Of a DNA stretch of 64,000 nucleotides, positions 37,098 through 47,274 are shown piece after piece (positions within the stretch are counted from its first letter, which is position 1; the number at the start of each line of letters is the position of its first letter). This DNA is from Serratia liquefaciens. Lineage in GTDB: Bacteria; Pseudomonadota; Gammaproteobacteria; Enterobacterales; Enterobacteriaceae. The translations under genes were made by a program, and so were the position numbers. The stretch is taken from positions 24,744 through 88,743 of the forward strand of contig JAAXZN010000007.1 of NCBI GenBank assembly GCA_012719855.1, read 5' to 3'. The notes under the pieces are model-generated. The model did not search any database, was not told where the DNA came from, and saw nothing but the letters and a program-made list of their open reading frames with translations.

Positions 37098-39797
37098 TTA
37101 CAACCACTCACCGAAGCGGCGAATATAGAAGCGTTTCATCAGCTGCGCCACCACGCAGTAGCTGACCAAGGTACCTGCCAGCCACGGGAAGTATTCCCAC
37201 GGCAGCGGCTGCAACCCGACCAGTGCGCCCAGCGGCGAGAACGGCAGGTAGATACCCAGCCCCATCACCAGCGCCGTGGTCAGCAACACCGGCAGCGCGG
37301 CGGTGCTCTGAATGAACGGGATCTTCTGGGTACGCAGCATGTGAACCACCAGGGTTTGCGAAAGCAAGCCTTCAATAAACCAACCTGACTGGAACAAGGC
37401 CTGATGCTCCACGCTGTTGGCGGCGAAAACAAACCACATCAGCGCATAGGTGGTGATATCGAAGATGGACGACGTAGGCCCAATCCACAGCATAAAGCGG
37501 CCGATGTTTTTCGCATCCCACTTGCGCGGCTTGCGCAGGAACTCTTTGTCCATCTTGTCCCCCGGCAGCGCCAGCTGAGAAATATCGTACATCAGGTTCT
37601 GGATCAGCAAGTGAATAGCCAGCATCGGCAAGAACGGAATAAAGGCGCTGGCTACCAGCACCGAAAACACGTTGCCGAAGTTGGAGCTGGCGGTCATGTT
37701 CAGGTACTTGATGATATTGCCGAAAGTTTCCCGTCCCTTGATCACCCCTTCTTCCAGCACCATCAGATTTTTTTCCAGCAAAATGATGTCTGCCGACTCT
37801 TTGGCGATGTCCGTGCCGGTGTCGACCGAAATGCCCACGTCGGCATCGCGCAGCGCCGGCGCATCGTTAATGCCATCGCCGAGGAAACCGACGGTATGGC
37901 CATTCGCCTGCAGCATTTTCAACACCCGCGACTTCTGCAGCGGCGTCAATTTGGTGAAGACCGTGCGCTGTTCCACTTCTCGCGCCAGCGTGGCGTCGTC
38001 CATCAGCTCAATTTGCGGGCCGGAAAGCGGCTCCCCCGGCTCCAGGCCAACATCGCGGCAGATTTTGCAGGTGATCACCGGGTTATCACCGGTCAAAACC
38101 TTCACCGCCACGCCGTTTTCCTGCAGGGCGGCGATCGCTTCCTGTGCGCTTTCCTTAGGTGGATCAAGGAAGGTCAGTACGCCCTGGATCACCATATCGC
38201 GTTCATCGATAATACTCAGCGGCAGAGCATTTTTCTGTTCGCCCAGATCCCGCGTTGCCAGTACCAGCACGCGGAATCCTTCTTCGTTATATTGAGCGGC
38301 AAGCGCCTGCAATGCCTCACGCCGAGCCTGATCCAGCGGTAAAATCTGCTGCCCATCGCGCACATGGGTCGCAATTTCGAGCATTTCCTCCACCGCCCCT
38401 TTGCAAATCAGGCGCTGTTGGCCATTTTCATCTGCCACCACGATCGATAAACGGCGGCGTATAAAATCAAAGGGCAGCTCATCGACCTTGCTGAAGCGGC
38501 CTAATGCCTCGATGCCCGGCTTGCCGCGACCAAAACGGATCACCGCCTGATCCATCAGGTTTTTCATTCCGCTCTGGTGGAAGCTGTTCAGCCAGGCCAG
38601 GTGCAGCACTTCATTGTCTTTGGTCCCGCTGGCGTCCAGGTGGTGCTCAAGGATGATGCGATCCTGCGTCAGGGTGCCGGTTTTGTCGGTGCACAATACG
38701 TCCATCGCGCCAAAGTTCTGTATGGCGTTCAAACGCTTGACCACCACTTTGCGCCGCGACATGGCGATAGCGCCCTTCGCCAGGTTGGAACTGACGATCA
38801 TCGGCAGCATTTCTGGCGTCAACCCAACCGCCACCGCCAGGGCAAACAGAGCAGCTTCGCTCCAGTCGCCTTTGGTGAACCCGTTGATCAACAACACAAT
38901 GGGCACCATCACCAACATAAAGCGGATCAGCAGCCAGCTGACGCTGTTCACCCCGCGATCAAAGGCGGTTTGTGAACGGGTGCCGACAATCGACTTCGCC
39001 AGCGAGCCGAAATAGGTGCGTCCTCCGGTTGCCACCACCACCGCCGTGGCCGTCCCACTGGCGACGTTGGTGCCCATCAGGCAGATGTTCGACAGCTCCA
39101 GCAGCGCATGTTCGCTGGAGACTTCGTCCTCACTCGATTTTTGGCTGACGTTGCCCATAACGTCGTATTTCTCAATCGGGATCGCCTCGCCGGTCAGAAT
39201 GGCCTGGCTGATAAACAGATCGCGCGACGCCAGCAGGCGAACGTCCGCCGGCACCATGTCCCCGGCAGAGAGCTGAATAATATCGCCCGGCACCAGTTCG
39301 CGGATCGGGACTTCCAGCGTCAAAGGATGTGCACTGTAGCTGCTGCGGCGCATCACCGTTGCGGTGGTTCGCACCATCGACTTCAGCGTTTCCGCCGCCT
39401 TGTTGGTGCGGTATTCCTGCCAGAAGCGCAGCAGCCCGCTGAGTGACACCATCACCAGAATGATGATGACACCGGTGAGATCGGTTTCTTCACCGCGCCG
39501 GGCAGGCAGCCAGTAATCGGTAAAGAAACTGATCGCTGCCAGCACCATCAGTACATAGATAAACGGGTTATTAAAGGCGCTGAACAACTGCATCAACGCG
39601 TGCGGAGCCTTCTCATGAGCTACCTGATTAATACCAAACTGCGTCAGGCGTTCATCAACATCGTCCTGGGTTAACCCATTACGGTTACATTTTAAATTTG
39701 CCAGCGTCTGGTCAACGCTGTTTTTCGCCTCTTGTGCGATGGCGTATGGCGTCGATTTTTTATCCCGGCGACGTACGGTTTCATTAATATAAGTCAT
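37098..39797 (-). CDS. mgtB: Mg2+-importing P-type ATPase (MgtB/MgtA)
   Basis: 899 aa P3-type ATPase. Phosphorylation site DVLCTDKTGTLTQD, the TGE-type actuator motif ILTGEAIPIEKYDV, hinge VGFLGDGINDAPALRDADVG, and C-terminal TM block NMTASSNFGNVFSVLVASAF. Closest in layout to MgtB, and it follows mgtC as in Salmonella mgtCB; MgtA remains possible by sequence alone. The 199-bp gap from mgtC may hold a processing or control element. Confidence 0.93.
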   Translation of the reverse strand: MTYINETVRRRDKKSTPYAIAQEAKNSVDQTLANLKCNRNGLTQDDVDERLTQFGINQVAHEKAPHALMQLFSAFNNPFIYVLMVLAAISFFTDYWLPARRGEETDLTGVIIILVMVSLSGLLRFWQEYRTNKAAETLKSMVRTTATVMRRSSYSAHPLTLEVPIRELVPGDIIQLSAGDMVPADVRLLASRDLFISQAILTGEAIPIEKYDVMGNVSQKSSEDEVSSEHALLELSNICLMGTNVASGTATAVVVATGGRTYFGSLAKSIVGTRSQTAFDRGVNSVSWLLIRFMLVMVPIVLLINGFTKGDWSEAALFALAVAVGLTPEMLPMIVSSNLAKGAIAMSRRKVVVKRLNAIQNFGAMDVLCTDKTGTLTQDRIILEHHLDASGTKDNEVLHLAWLNSFHQSGMKNLMDQAVIRFGRGKPGIEALGRFSKVDELPFDFIRRRLSIVVADENGQQRLICKGAVEEMLEIATHVRDGQQILPLDQARREALQALAAQYNEEGFRVLVLATRDLGEQKNALPLSIIDERDMVIQGVLTFLDPPKESAQEAIAALQENGVAVKVLTGDNPVITCKICRDVGLEPGEPLSGPQIELMDDATLAREVEQRTVFTKLTPLQKSRVLKMLQANGHTVGFLGDGINDAPALRDADVGISVDTGTDIAKESADIILLEKNLMVLEEGVIKGRETFGNIIKYLNMTASSNFGNVFSVLVASAFIPFLPMLAIHLLIQNLMYDISQLALPGDKMDKEFLRKPRKWDAKNIGRFMLWIGPTSSIFDITTYALMWFVFAANSVEHQALFQSGWFIEGLLSQTLVVHMLRTQKIPFIQSTAALPVLLTTALVMGLGIYLPFSPLGALVGLQPLPWEYFPWLAGTLVSYCVVAQLMKRFYIRRFGEWL

Positions 39798-39996
39798 AAT
39801 GCAATTCTCTTATCTTACTCTGCGCACAGGGATATCCCGCCTGATTAACAGGTGAATAAGCACAGAATGGAATTTATTTAATTGGCGTGATTAACACGCA
39901 TTATTACCGCGTCGTTCACGCTGAATATTTGAACTTTCGGGGTCACCGTCCATGACGCCTCCTTATCACTGAATGCAGTGAAACATTAATGACTTA

Positions 39997-40695
39997 TTAG
40001 ACAGGCAATTCAGAAGCAATACGCCAACGCACAGCACTGACGCTTTTTTCCAGACTGACGCGGCAGACAATACCTTCAATCTCTTTTTGCACCGAAGGGT
40101 TCGCGGTTATTTCCGCACAAACTTCCAGCTGGCCGGGAATGGCAATATCGGCACTGCGCAAGGATTGTAATCTTAATGCCACGCCGTTGAGCGCCTGTAA
40201 TATCAGGGTGCGTACCAGTATTTCATCCTGCTCGCCACAGGTGACCTGAATGCGGTAGCACACCTCCAGATCGGTCGCCTGCTGTTGCGGTTGCAGATTG
40301 ATGCGTTGCGCCGCTTCGCGCAGCAGAATATTGGCGCACAGGATCACCAGCGTCGCCAGCACCGCGTTCCAATATTGCCCCAGGCCGCACAGCACGCCGA
40401 TTGCGGCAGAGCACCAGAGTGTGGCCGCCGTATTAAGACCGCGGATATTCAGGCCTTCACGCATGATCACCCCGGCGCCCAAAAAACCGATGCCAGAGAC
40501 AATCTGTGCGGCAACCCGACCGGCGCTGGAAGGGTCGGTAGACATGGAGCTGAGGATAAATACCGCCGCCCCGGTCGCCACCAGTGCATTGGTACGCAGG
40601 CCGGCCATACGCTGGCGCCATTGCCGTTCTGCGCCAATAACGGCGCCCAGGCTCATCGCCAGTAATAAATTTAAAACAAAAGGAGTCATAGCCAT
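39997..40695 (-). CDS. mgtC: MgtC-family virulence/Mg2+-starvation protein
   Basis: 232 aa. N-terminal membrane domain with GAERQWRQRMAGLRTNALVATG and IVSGIGFLGAGVIMREG, and the C-terminal ACT-like cytosolic domain of MgtC (as opposed to short YhiD/SapB forms). Inhibits F-type ATP synthase and supports growth at low Mg2+ in Salmonella. ATG 40695 (or 40689). Preceded by a roughly 350-nt leader and a PhoP box. Confidence 0.93.
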   Translation of the reverse strand: MAMTPFVLNLLLAMSLGAVIGAERQWRQRMAGLRTNALVATGAAVFILSSMSTDPSSAGRVAAQIVSGIGFLGAGVIMREGLNIRGLNTAATLWCSAAIGVLCGLGQYWNAVLATLVILCANILLREAAQRINLQPQQQATDLEVCYRIQVTCGEQDEILVRTLILQALNGVALRLQSLRSADIAIPGQLEVCAEITANPSVQKEIEGIVCRVSLEKSVSAVRWRIASELPV

Positions 40696-41073
40696 GACTT
40701 TCCCCTTTAATAACCACAGGAGATAAGATCATGTGCTTTTTAGCACACGCGAAATCGCGCCGATAATAAATCAGCGATTGAGCGTATAAGTGCCTGGAGG
40801 GAATAGGCTGTGGCTGCAAATAACCATAATTACGTCCAAATCAATTCACCCGATGCCATTTGGCCTCAGGAACAACAGTCAGATTCGGGTTTGCACAGCT
40901 CGGAATACCAGAGAGGGGTGCTGCCCGCCGTTTTCGGCAAGCAACAAATCAGAAGAGGATTGGTCAGCCTGCCTTATTTATATCACTGCAACTAAAACTG
41001 TCCAATTGTGTTTCCTCTTTGAAATTTTGGCTGAGTATAGTGACGCAGAGTGACGATGTAAAGGCGAATTTAT
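40696..41073 (-). promoter_or_regulatory. Long mgtC leader
   Basis: A transcript from the PhoP-type promoter would have a 5' leader of about 330-350 nt, as in Salmonella mgtCBR. One frame entered at TTG 40819 reads L-Q-P-Q-P-I-P-S-R, with alternating Pro codons like the mgtL leader peptide (EPDPTP), but it has no good start or ribosome site. A 13-codon frame beginning TTG near 41005 does follow a GAGGA site. Attenuation by leader translation is inferred only. Confidence 0.4.
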
Positions 41074-41090
41074 TAAACGAAAAATAAACT
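41074..41090 (-). promoter_or_regulatory. PhoP box upstream of mgtC
   Basis: On the minus strand AGTTTA-N5-CGTTTA, matching the direct-repeat PhoP consensus (T/G)GTTTA-N5-(T/G)GTTTA at the core GTTTA positions. About 380 bp before mgtC, in keeping with a long regulated leader. A possible -10 is TATACT near 41035. Confidence 0.72.
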
Positions 41091-41207
41091 CAATAACCCC
41101 AATATTTGATGAGTCACGCGATTATAACTTATTGGCATTGGGCAATTGGCTAATTACCGATAAGCTTGAGCTTCAACAGGACAATCATCCTCAAGGACAC
41201 GCATTCA

Positions 41208-43391
41208 ATGAACACGCTTCGCCTTTCCATCAGCCTCGCCCTGCTTGCCGGTTTTCCCGCCCAGGCCCTGCTCTTGCAACAGGGCGAGGCCCGTTTCGAT
41301 ATAGACCCGGCCACGCTGCAAATCGTCGCGGGAAAAAACCAGGTTAACCAGGCACTGGCTGAGCAAACCGTGGCTGAACTGCAAAGCACATCGACGCAGG
41401 CAACCTGGCAATGGCCCGGCAGTGCCATGCAGGTTACCGCCAGATTGGAAGGGGGCGATCTGCGTTTGAGTTTCAGCAGCCAGCGGGCACAAACGCTGAA
41501 TTGGTTCAGGCTGCCGCCGCAGGCAACCACCCTGCTGCTGCCGATTGGCGAAGGGAGCCGCATCCCGCTGGACAATCCCGTCTGGCGGAATTATCTGGTC
41601 AAGGAAATGACGCCGCTGGATACCAACTGGGATCTGAAACTGCCGCTGTGGAGCCAGCAACAGCAAGGCAAGGTCTACAGTTGGTTACTGCTAACGCCAT
41701 TCAGCAACCAGGTGACCTTCACCGGCGCAGGAAAGGCACTCGCGATGAGCAGCAGCCATGAATTCAACCGCTTCAATCAGCAGCAGGCTTTCGAGGTGCT
41801 GCTGCACGTAGGAGACACACCGCTGTCCGGCGCGCGCCGTTATCGTGAATACCTGCAACAGAGCGGTCAATTCAGCAGCCTGCGAGATAAAATCCACATC
41901 GCGCCGGAAGGTGAAAAACTGATTGGTGCTACGCACATTTACCTGTGGGGCGACAAACTACTGGCGGTGAACGACGTGAAAAATTGGCCGGGTCTGTTGG
42001 CCTGGCTTACCACCCCCAAGGGCGAGCTTGTGTGGCAGAAAATGGATGCCGATAGCCAAAAAACCGTGCGCACGCTGGCGGGAAAAACGCCGCAGGGCTG
42101 GCAACAGCAAACGCTGATTGATGCCCTTAATCAAGCGCTGGTGACACTGACGCCGCTCAAGGCAACGCCGGATGACGCCGGCTTTTTACCGGCGCAACGT
42201 CAACAGGCCGCGGAGATCCGAGCCTTGGCACAACGCCAACTTGGGCCCTATCTGACTCCGCCGGACAGTTGGGGACAGGGGCTGGCAAAACCCTTGGTCG
42301 AGGCGCTGCAGCAGGCCGGTCTGCCGCGCCTGTGGTTGGGCACCGACAACTGGACCGCCGAGTTCCTGCACCCGCAGGCGGTAGAAAGCGCCAAAAAAGC
42401 GGGATACCTGATCGCCAGCTACGATTCTTACGACACCGCCATTCCACGTGGGGTCAATGACAGCTGGTTAACCGCCCAACTGCCGACGTCCCTGCGAGAA
42501 AAGTGCGCCATCGTGCGTGCCGACGGCAGTAAAAAACCCGGCTTCGGCAAACAAGGCTACTACCTGAATCCAGGCTGCGTGCTGCCTTACTCTCAGCAGC
42601 GCATGGCCGAACTGGTGCGACTGGCCGGGCTGAACAGCCTGTTCCTCGACGTTGACGGCACCGGAATGGTCTCTGACGATTATCAGCCCAACCACCCGAC
42701 CGGTGCTGAACAGATGGCGCAGGCTCGCAATGCGCGGCTGGCCTGGTTCAGCAATACCCTTCGGCTGCCGCTAGGCTCCGAAGATGGCAATGCGGTGACC
42801 GCGCGTCACATCATGTTTGCCCACGGCATGGAAACCTGGGGATTCGGCTGGGGGGATAAGCAGATGAATCAGGATAAATCCTCTCCTTATTACCTTGGCG
42901 CCTGGTGGCCCAATGCCCAACCGGCCTTCTTTTTCAGCCCGGCCAAGGTGAAGGAACCCTACCGCACGGTAGAATTCGATCCGCGCTATCGCCTGCCCAT
43001 GTATCAGGCGGTGTTCCACGACGCGGTGATCAGCAGCCACCACTGGAACTATGACAACCTGAAATTCAGCGATGTCAAAACCACCCGCAGCCTGCTGAGC
43101 CAGCTCTACAATACCGCGCCGATGTTCCATCTCAGCCGTGCCACGCTGCAGGCGCGTCTGCCACAGATCAAAAAGGCCGACGCCACCTTCCGTCCGCTGC
43201 ATCAGGCCCTGTGGGATAAAGCGCTGATCGATTTCCGCTGGCTGGACAATGCCGGGTGGGTACAGCAAACCACCTTCAGCGACGGCACCACGCTGACCGC
43301 CAATTTTGGCGAGCAGCCTTTCGACGGCATAGCCGCCCAGAGTCTGCGTGCCAAACTGGCGGACGGTCGCACCCTGAACGTTACGCCATAG
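41208..43391 (+). CDS. Secreted glycoside-hydrolase-like protein of uncertain family
   Basis: 727 aa. N-terminal Sec signal peptide MNTLRLSISLALLAGFPAQA. The middle resembles a TIM-barrel hydrolase: SLFLDVDGTGMVSDDYQPNH (possible nucleophile Asp near residue 485), HIMFAHGMETWGFGWGDKQM, and VISSHHWNYDNLKFSDVKTT. A beta-rich C-terminal domain follows (GWVQQTTFSDGTTLTANFGE). The layout is reminiscent of GH101/GH129-type endo-/exo-alpha-GalNAcases, but I cannot assign a family with certainty. A longer in-frame start at 41166 exists; 41208 gives the signal peptide. Stands alone. Confidence 0.7.
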   Translation: MNTLRLSISLALLAGFPAQALLLQQGEARFDIDPATLQIVAGKNQVNQALAEQTVAELQSTSTQATWQWPGSAMQVTARLEGGDLRLSFSSQRAQTLNWFRLPPQATTLLLPIGEGSRIPLDNPVWRNYLVKEMTPLDTNWDLKLPLWSQQQQGKVYSWLLLTPFSNQVTFTGAGKALAMSSSHEFNRFNQQQAFEVLLHVGDTPLSGARRYREYLQQSGQFSSLRDKIHIAPEGEKLIGATHIYLWGDKLLAVNDVKNWPGLLAWLTTPKGELVWQKMDADSQKTVRTLAGKTPQGWQQQTLIDALNQALVTLTPLKATPDDAGFLPAQRQQAAEIRALAQRQLGPYLTPPDSWGQGLAKPLVEALQQAGLPRLWLGTDNWTAEFLHPQAVESAKKAGYLIASYDSYDTAIPRGVNDSWLTAQLPTSLREKCAIVRADGSKKPGFGKQGYYLNPGCVLPYSQQRMAELVRLAGLNSLFLDVDGTGMVSDDYQPNHPTGAEQMAQARNARLAWFSNTLRLPLGSEDGNAVTARHIMFAHGMETWGFGWGDKQMNQDKSSPYYLGAWWPNAQPAFFFSPAKVKEPYRTVEFDPRYRLPMYQAVFHDAVISSHHWNYDNLKFSDVKTTRSLLSQLYNTAPMFHLSRATLQARLPQIKKADATFRPLHQALWDKALIDFRWLDNAGWVQQTTFSDGTTLTANFGEQPFDGIAAQSLRAKLADGRTLNVTP

Positions 43392-43454
43392 CAACACCGG
43401 TCGGGGTGAACTACGCTAGGTTCAGTCCCCTGACCGTCACCGCTGGAGTTGATA

Positions 43455-44840
43455 ATGGATAGCCTTACTCAAACGCTGCTCGCAGAGATCGGGCAAAGCT
43501 TTGGTCACGACGCCTTTTCGGCGGGTTCGCTGACGGTCAGCGGTGAAGGTGCGCTGAGCAGCGCATTTCCGGTCAGCGAATTGGCGACCGCCTGCTGGGC
43601 CGCCGCCGGGCTGGCCTGCGCCGGGCTGCTGCAACAGCATCACGGCGCAGCACCACAGGTGTTTGTCGATCGTCGGTTGGCATCCTTGTGGTTCGGCTGG
43701 ACGTTACGCCCACTGGGTTGGTCATTGCCCGCAGCCTGGGATCGATTAGCGGGTGATTACGCCACCTGCGATGGCTGGATCCGTCTGCATACCAATGCAC
43801 CGCATCACCGTAAAGCCGTAGAGCAAGTGCTCGGTCCGCATCAGGATAAAAATGGGCTGGCGCCAAAGGTGCTGACATGGAAAAAAAACGAGCTGGAGCA
43901 GGCGGTGATAGAGGCCGGAGGCTGTGCGGCACAAATGCTTTCTGTCGAAGCGTGGCGGCAGCATACCCAAGGTAAAAGCGTTGCCCTGGAACCGCTGATC
44001 CATCAGACGCAACTTCAGGAAGCTCCGACGCCAGGCTGGGCGCTGTCTAACGCCAGACCGCTACACGGCGTACGGGTACTGGATCTGACGCGGATTATCG
44101 CCGGCCCGGTAGCCACCCGTTTTCTCGCCGGTTTGGGGGCGGACGTAATGCGTATCGATCCCTACGGCTGGGACGAACCGGCCGTTGAGCATGAAGTAAT
44201 GCTCGGCAAGCGCAGTGCACGATTGAACCTGACCAACGCCCACGATCGCCACACCTTTGAACATCTGCTGAAAAACGCCGATGTTATCGTGCACGGTTAT
44301 CGCGCCGGGGCCTTGGAAAAACTGGGTTATGGCGCGGAACAACGACAGGCCTTATCACCGGGATTGATCGACGTTTGCCTGAATGCCTACGGCTGGAGCG
44401 GCCCGTGGCGTGGGCGGCGTGGTTTCGACAGTCTGGTACAGATGAGTTGTGGTCTGGCCGATGCGGGCATGGCGTGGAAAGGCGCCACCCAACCCGTACC
44501 CTTGCCGGTACAGGCGCTGGACCACGCCACCGGCTATCTGATGGCCACGGCGGTGCTGCAGGGCATTTGCCAGCGTCTGCAAAATGGCACCGGCTACAGC
44601 GCCCGACTGTCGCTGGCCAGGACGGCACAGCTGCTGCTGCATCATCCTTATCCGCCACAACATTCGGGAGAGCCACTGGCCCCGCCGGTCTGCGCAGATG
44701 AGAACCCGGAAACCGAACTGACCTGCTGGGGCCCGGCGCAGCGGCTTAACCCCGCGTTACGGCTCAATGGCACCGCGCTACTTTGGGCACTGCCGGCCAC
44801 CCCTCTTGGCCGCTCGCAACCGGCCTGGCTGCGACGCTGA
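43455..44840 (+). CDS. Class III (CaiB/BaiF) CoA-transferase
   Basis: 461 aa. The C-terminal two thirds show the family core: HGVRVLDLTRIIAGPVATRF, LGADVMRIDPYGWDEP and NAYGWSGPWRGRRGFDSLVQ with the catalytic Asp position in GFDSLV. The N-terminal ~200 residues look like a degenerate partial repeat of the same fold, making it longer than the usual ~400 aa. Substrate unknown. Its 3' end nearly abuts the convergent LysR gene. Confidence 0.82.
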   Translation: MDSLTQTLLAEIGQSFGHDAFSAGSLTVSGEGALSSAFPVSELATACWAAAGLACAGLLQQHHGAAPQVFVDRRLASLWFGWTLRPLGWSLPAAWDRLAGDYATCDGWIRLHTNAPHHRKAVEQVLGPHQDKNGLAPKVLTWKKNELEQAVIEAGGCAAQMLSVEAWRQHTQGKSVALEPLIHQTQLQEAPTPGWALSNARPLHGVRVLDLTRIIAGPVATRFLAGLGADVMRIDPYGWDEPAVEHEVMLGKRSARLNLTNAHDRHTFEHLLKNADVIVHGYRAGALEKLGYGAEQRQALSPGLIDVCLNAYGWSGPWRGRRGFDSLVQMSCGLADAGMAWKGATQPVPLPVQALDHATGYLMATAVLQGICQRLQNGTGYSARLSLARTAQLLLHHPYPPQHSGEPLAPPVCADENPETELTCWGPAQRLNPALRLNGTALLWALPATPLGRSQPAWLRR

Positions 44841-44842
44841 AC

Positions 44843-45715
44843 TCAGGCCAATTGACGCTGCAACCAGTGTAACAAGGCTCCAACCGCCGGCGTCAGCCCG
44901 GAGCTTTGCGGCCAAACCAGATAAAAATCCACCGGATCGAGTCGCCTGGCCGCTGCCAACGCCACCAGTCGGCCGTCGGTCAGCGCATCGCTCACCAGCA
45001 GTTTTTTCACCAGCGCGATGCCAAACCCCTGCTCGGCCGCACGGATCAACAAGCCCGCATCATTAAACGACGCCAGAGGCCTGCCATACTCCCTCTGCTG
45101 ATGCGCCAAAAACCAACTGCGCCATGGCGTAACATCATGCTCCAGCAACGGCATGCCCGGCGTGCCACCGTCGAAGGCCGCCTGCCATTGGTGCGCCAAC
45201 GCAGGGGTTGCCACCGGTACTACCTCTCCCGTGGCAATAAGTAGCGCCTGCATATCCGCCCATTGCCCATTGCCGAGACGAATAGCCGCATCAAAACCTT
45301 TGCGCGTCAGATCCTGCACCGCCAGCGAGGCGTCGATATCCAGCGTAATATCGGCGCAGGCCGAGTGAAAAGAAGACAGCCGCAACATTAACCAGTAATG
45401 AGCGAAAGAAGGCAAGACGCTGATACGCAGGATCTGACTTTGCGCAACGCGCCTGACCCGCCCGATCCCCTGTTGCAATGCCTCCAGCGTCGGTTCGGCC
45501 ACCGCCAACAGCTCACGCCCGGCAGCGTTCAGACGCAGCCCCCGGCCCTGTCGTTCAAACAACGGACAGCCCATCGCCTGTTCAAGCTGCTGGATCTGTT
45601 GGCTGACGGCTCCGTGGGTAAGGTGCACCTGCTGGGCGGTGGCGCGCAGATTCTCCAGCCTGGCAGCAATCACAAAGGTCGGCATGAAGTGCAATGGAAA
45701 TCGCTCGCTGAACAT
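44843..45715 (-). CDS. LysR-family regulator (GcvA/AmpR-like)
   Basis: 290 aa. HTH AQQVHLTHGAVSQQIQQLEQ and FERQGRGLRLNAAGRELLAV are typical of the GcvA-like subgroup. Divergent (100 bp) from the PLP decarboxylase gene at 45816, its probable target, and convergent with the CoA-transferase gene. Confidence 0.87.
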   Translation of the reverse strand: MFSERFPLHFMPTFVIAARLENLRATAQQVHLTHGAVSQQIQQLEQAMGCPLFERQGRGLRLNAAGRELLAVAEPTLEALQQGIGRVRRVAQSQILRISVLPSFAHYWLMLRLSSFHSACADITLDIDASLAVQDLTRKGFDAAIRLGNGQWADMQALLIATGEVVPVATPALAHQWQAAFDGGTPGMPLLEHDVTPWRSWFLAHQQREYGRPLASFNDAGLLIRAAEQGFGIALVKKLLVSDALTDGRLVALAAARRLDPVDFYLVWPQSSGLTPAVGALLHWLQRQLA

Positions 45716-45815
45716 TGGTTAACCCTGCTATCCAAAAAGGGTATTTTTCATCGATTTTCCCGTCAAAGTAAAGGGGCTAGGGTGTCCCTATTGCCCCTTA
45801 CATCCGGAGTTATCG

Positions 45816-47231
45816 ATGCACCCAGGTTTACAGCAAGATCTTGACCAGTTTCCACAGATCCTCGAGCACACCCGTCAGTTGGCCGAAGCGTTTCTTGCCG
45901 GCGTACAACAACGCCCGGTTTGCCCTCCCTTAAGTGCGCAGCAACTTCAGCCGGGTGACGACCAACTGACCGAGGACGGCAAAGGTGCGATCGCGGCGCT
46001 GGACCACTTCTGGCAGCGCTATGCCGAGGGGATCTCCGCCAGCGCCGGGCCACGTTACTTTGGCTTTGTCACCGGGGGAGCAACGCCAGCAGCACTGGCA
46101 GCGGATTGGCTGGTTAGCGCTATCGACCAAAATAGTCAATTGAGCCACGATACCGTTGCCGCCGCGATTGAATTGGCGACGGTGACCCAGCTGAAAACCT
46201 TGTTGGGGCTGCCGGAAACCTTCAATGGCAGTTTTGTCAGCGGAGCGACCATGGCCAACTTTGTCGGTATCGCCATCGGTCGTCAATGGCTCGGCCAGCA
46301 ACGCGGCATCGACGTCGCCGAACAGGGACTGGCTGCGTTGGGCTCCCTGCAGGTCTTGTCGGCGAATGCGCACGCCAGCAGCGTAAAAGCGCTCAGCATG
46401 CTAGGGATCGGTCGCGATGCGCTGAAAATTATCGACAGCCTGCCAGACTCCGAAGCTATAGATCCGGCGGCGCTGGAACGGCATCTGGCTACCAGTGGCG
46501 GTATGCCTACCCTCGTCCTCGCCAGTGCCGGTACGGTGAATACCGTGGCCTTCGATGACCTTCAGCGCCTGCTGGCGCTGCGGGAGCGGTATCCATTCTG
46601 GCTGCATGTCGACGCGGCCTTTGGCGGCGTAGCGGCCTGTTCACCGCGCTATGCGTCGCGTCTGGCCGGATGGGAGCAGGCGGATTCCATCACCGTTGAT
46701 GCTCATAAGTGGTTGAACGTCCCTTATGACAGCGCCATTCAATTCAGCCGTCATCTGCCATTGCAGATGCAGGTGTTCCAAAACCATTCGGCCTATCTGG
46801 AAGCCCCCACGTTGCGGGCGGACAACTATCTGCATCTGACCCCTGAAAACTCGCGGCGCTTCCGGGCACTTCCTTTATGGATGGCGCTGAAAGCCTATGG
46901 GCACAGCGGCATGCGGGATATGGTGGAGCGAAATGTTCAACTGGCGCAGCTATTGGGCACAGAGTTGGCGGCCAGCGAAGGCTTTCATCTGCTGGCACCG
47001 GTCAATTTAAACGTGGTGTGCTTTGCCCTGAAAGACAATAAAGGCGATGCCGTTGCAGCACGCGACCGTTTTATCGCCCGTCTCGATCGGCACGGTATCG
47101 TACGCTGTACTCCTACCCAGTATCATGGGCAGCCGGGGATACGCGCAGCCCTGGTCAATTGGATGACGCAAGAAAGCGATATTCATTTAGCGTTGGAATC
47201 GATGCGTTATTGTTTGCCAGAGCCTTGCTGA
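45816..47231 (+). CDS. Group II PLP-dependent decarboxylase (aromatic-L-amino-acid-decarboxylase-like)
   Basis: 471 aa. The PLP-binding Lys is in ITVDAHKWLNVPYDSA, with the preceding HVDAAFGGVAACSPRY carrying the Asp that pairs with the pyridine N. FGFVTGGATPAALAADWLVS and SGATMANFVGIAIGRQWL are typical of the family. ATG 45816 follows a GGAG site. Substrate (aromatic amino acid, glutamate-type or other) cannot be fixed. Divergent from a LysR gene. Confidence 0.86.
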   Translation: MHPGLQQDLDQFPQILEHTRQLAEAFLAGVQQRPVCPPLSAQQLQPGDDQLTEDGKGAIAALDHFWQRYAEGISASAGPRYFGFVTGGATPAALAADWLVSAIDQNSQLSHDTVAAAIELATVTQLKTLLGLPETFNGSFVSGATMANFVGIAIGRQWLGQQRGIDVAEQGLAALGSLQVLSANAHASSVKALSMLGIGRDALKIIDSLPDSEAIDPAALERHLATSGGMPTLVLASAGTVNTVAFDDLQRLLALRERYPFWLHVDAAFGGVAACSPRYASRLAGWEQADSITVDAHKWLNVPYDSAIQFSRHLPLQMQVFQNHSAYLEAPTLRADNYLHLTPENSRRFRALPLWMALKAYGHSGMRDMVERNVQLAQLLGTELAASEGFHLLAPVNLNVVCFALKDNKGDAVAARDRFIARLDRHGIVRCTPTQYHGQPGIRAALVNWMTQESDIHLALESMRYCLPEPC

Positions 47232-47274
47232 TAGGGAAAAATCAAGGGTGTTTCCTGCGTGGGGCGCTCTATTA

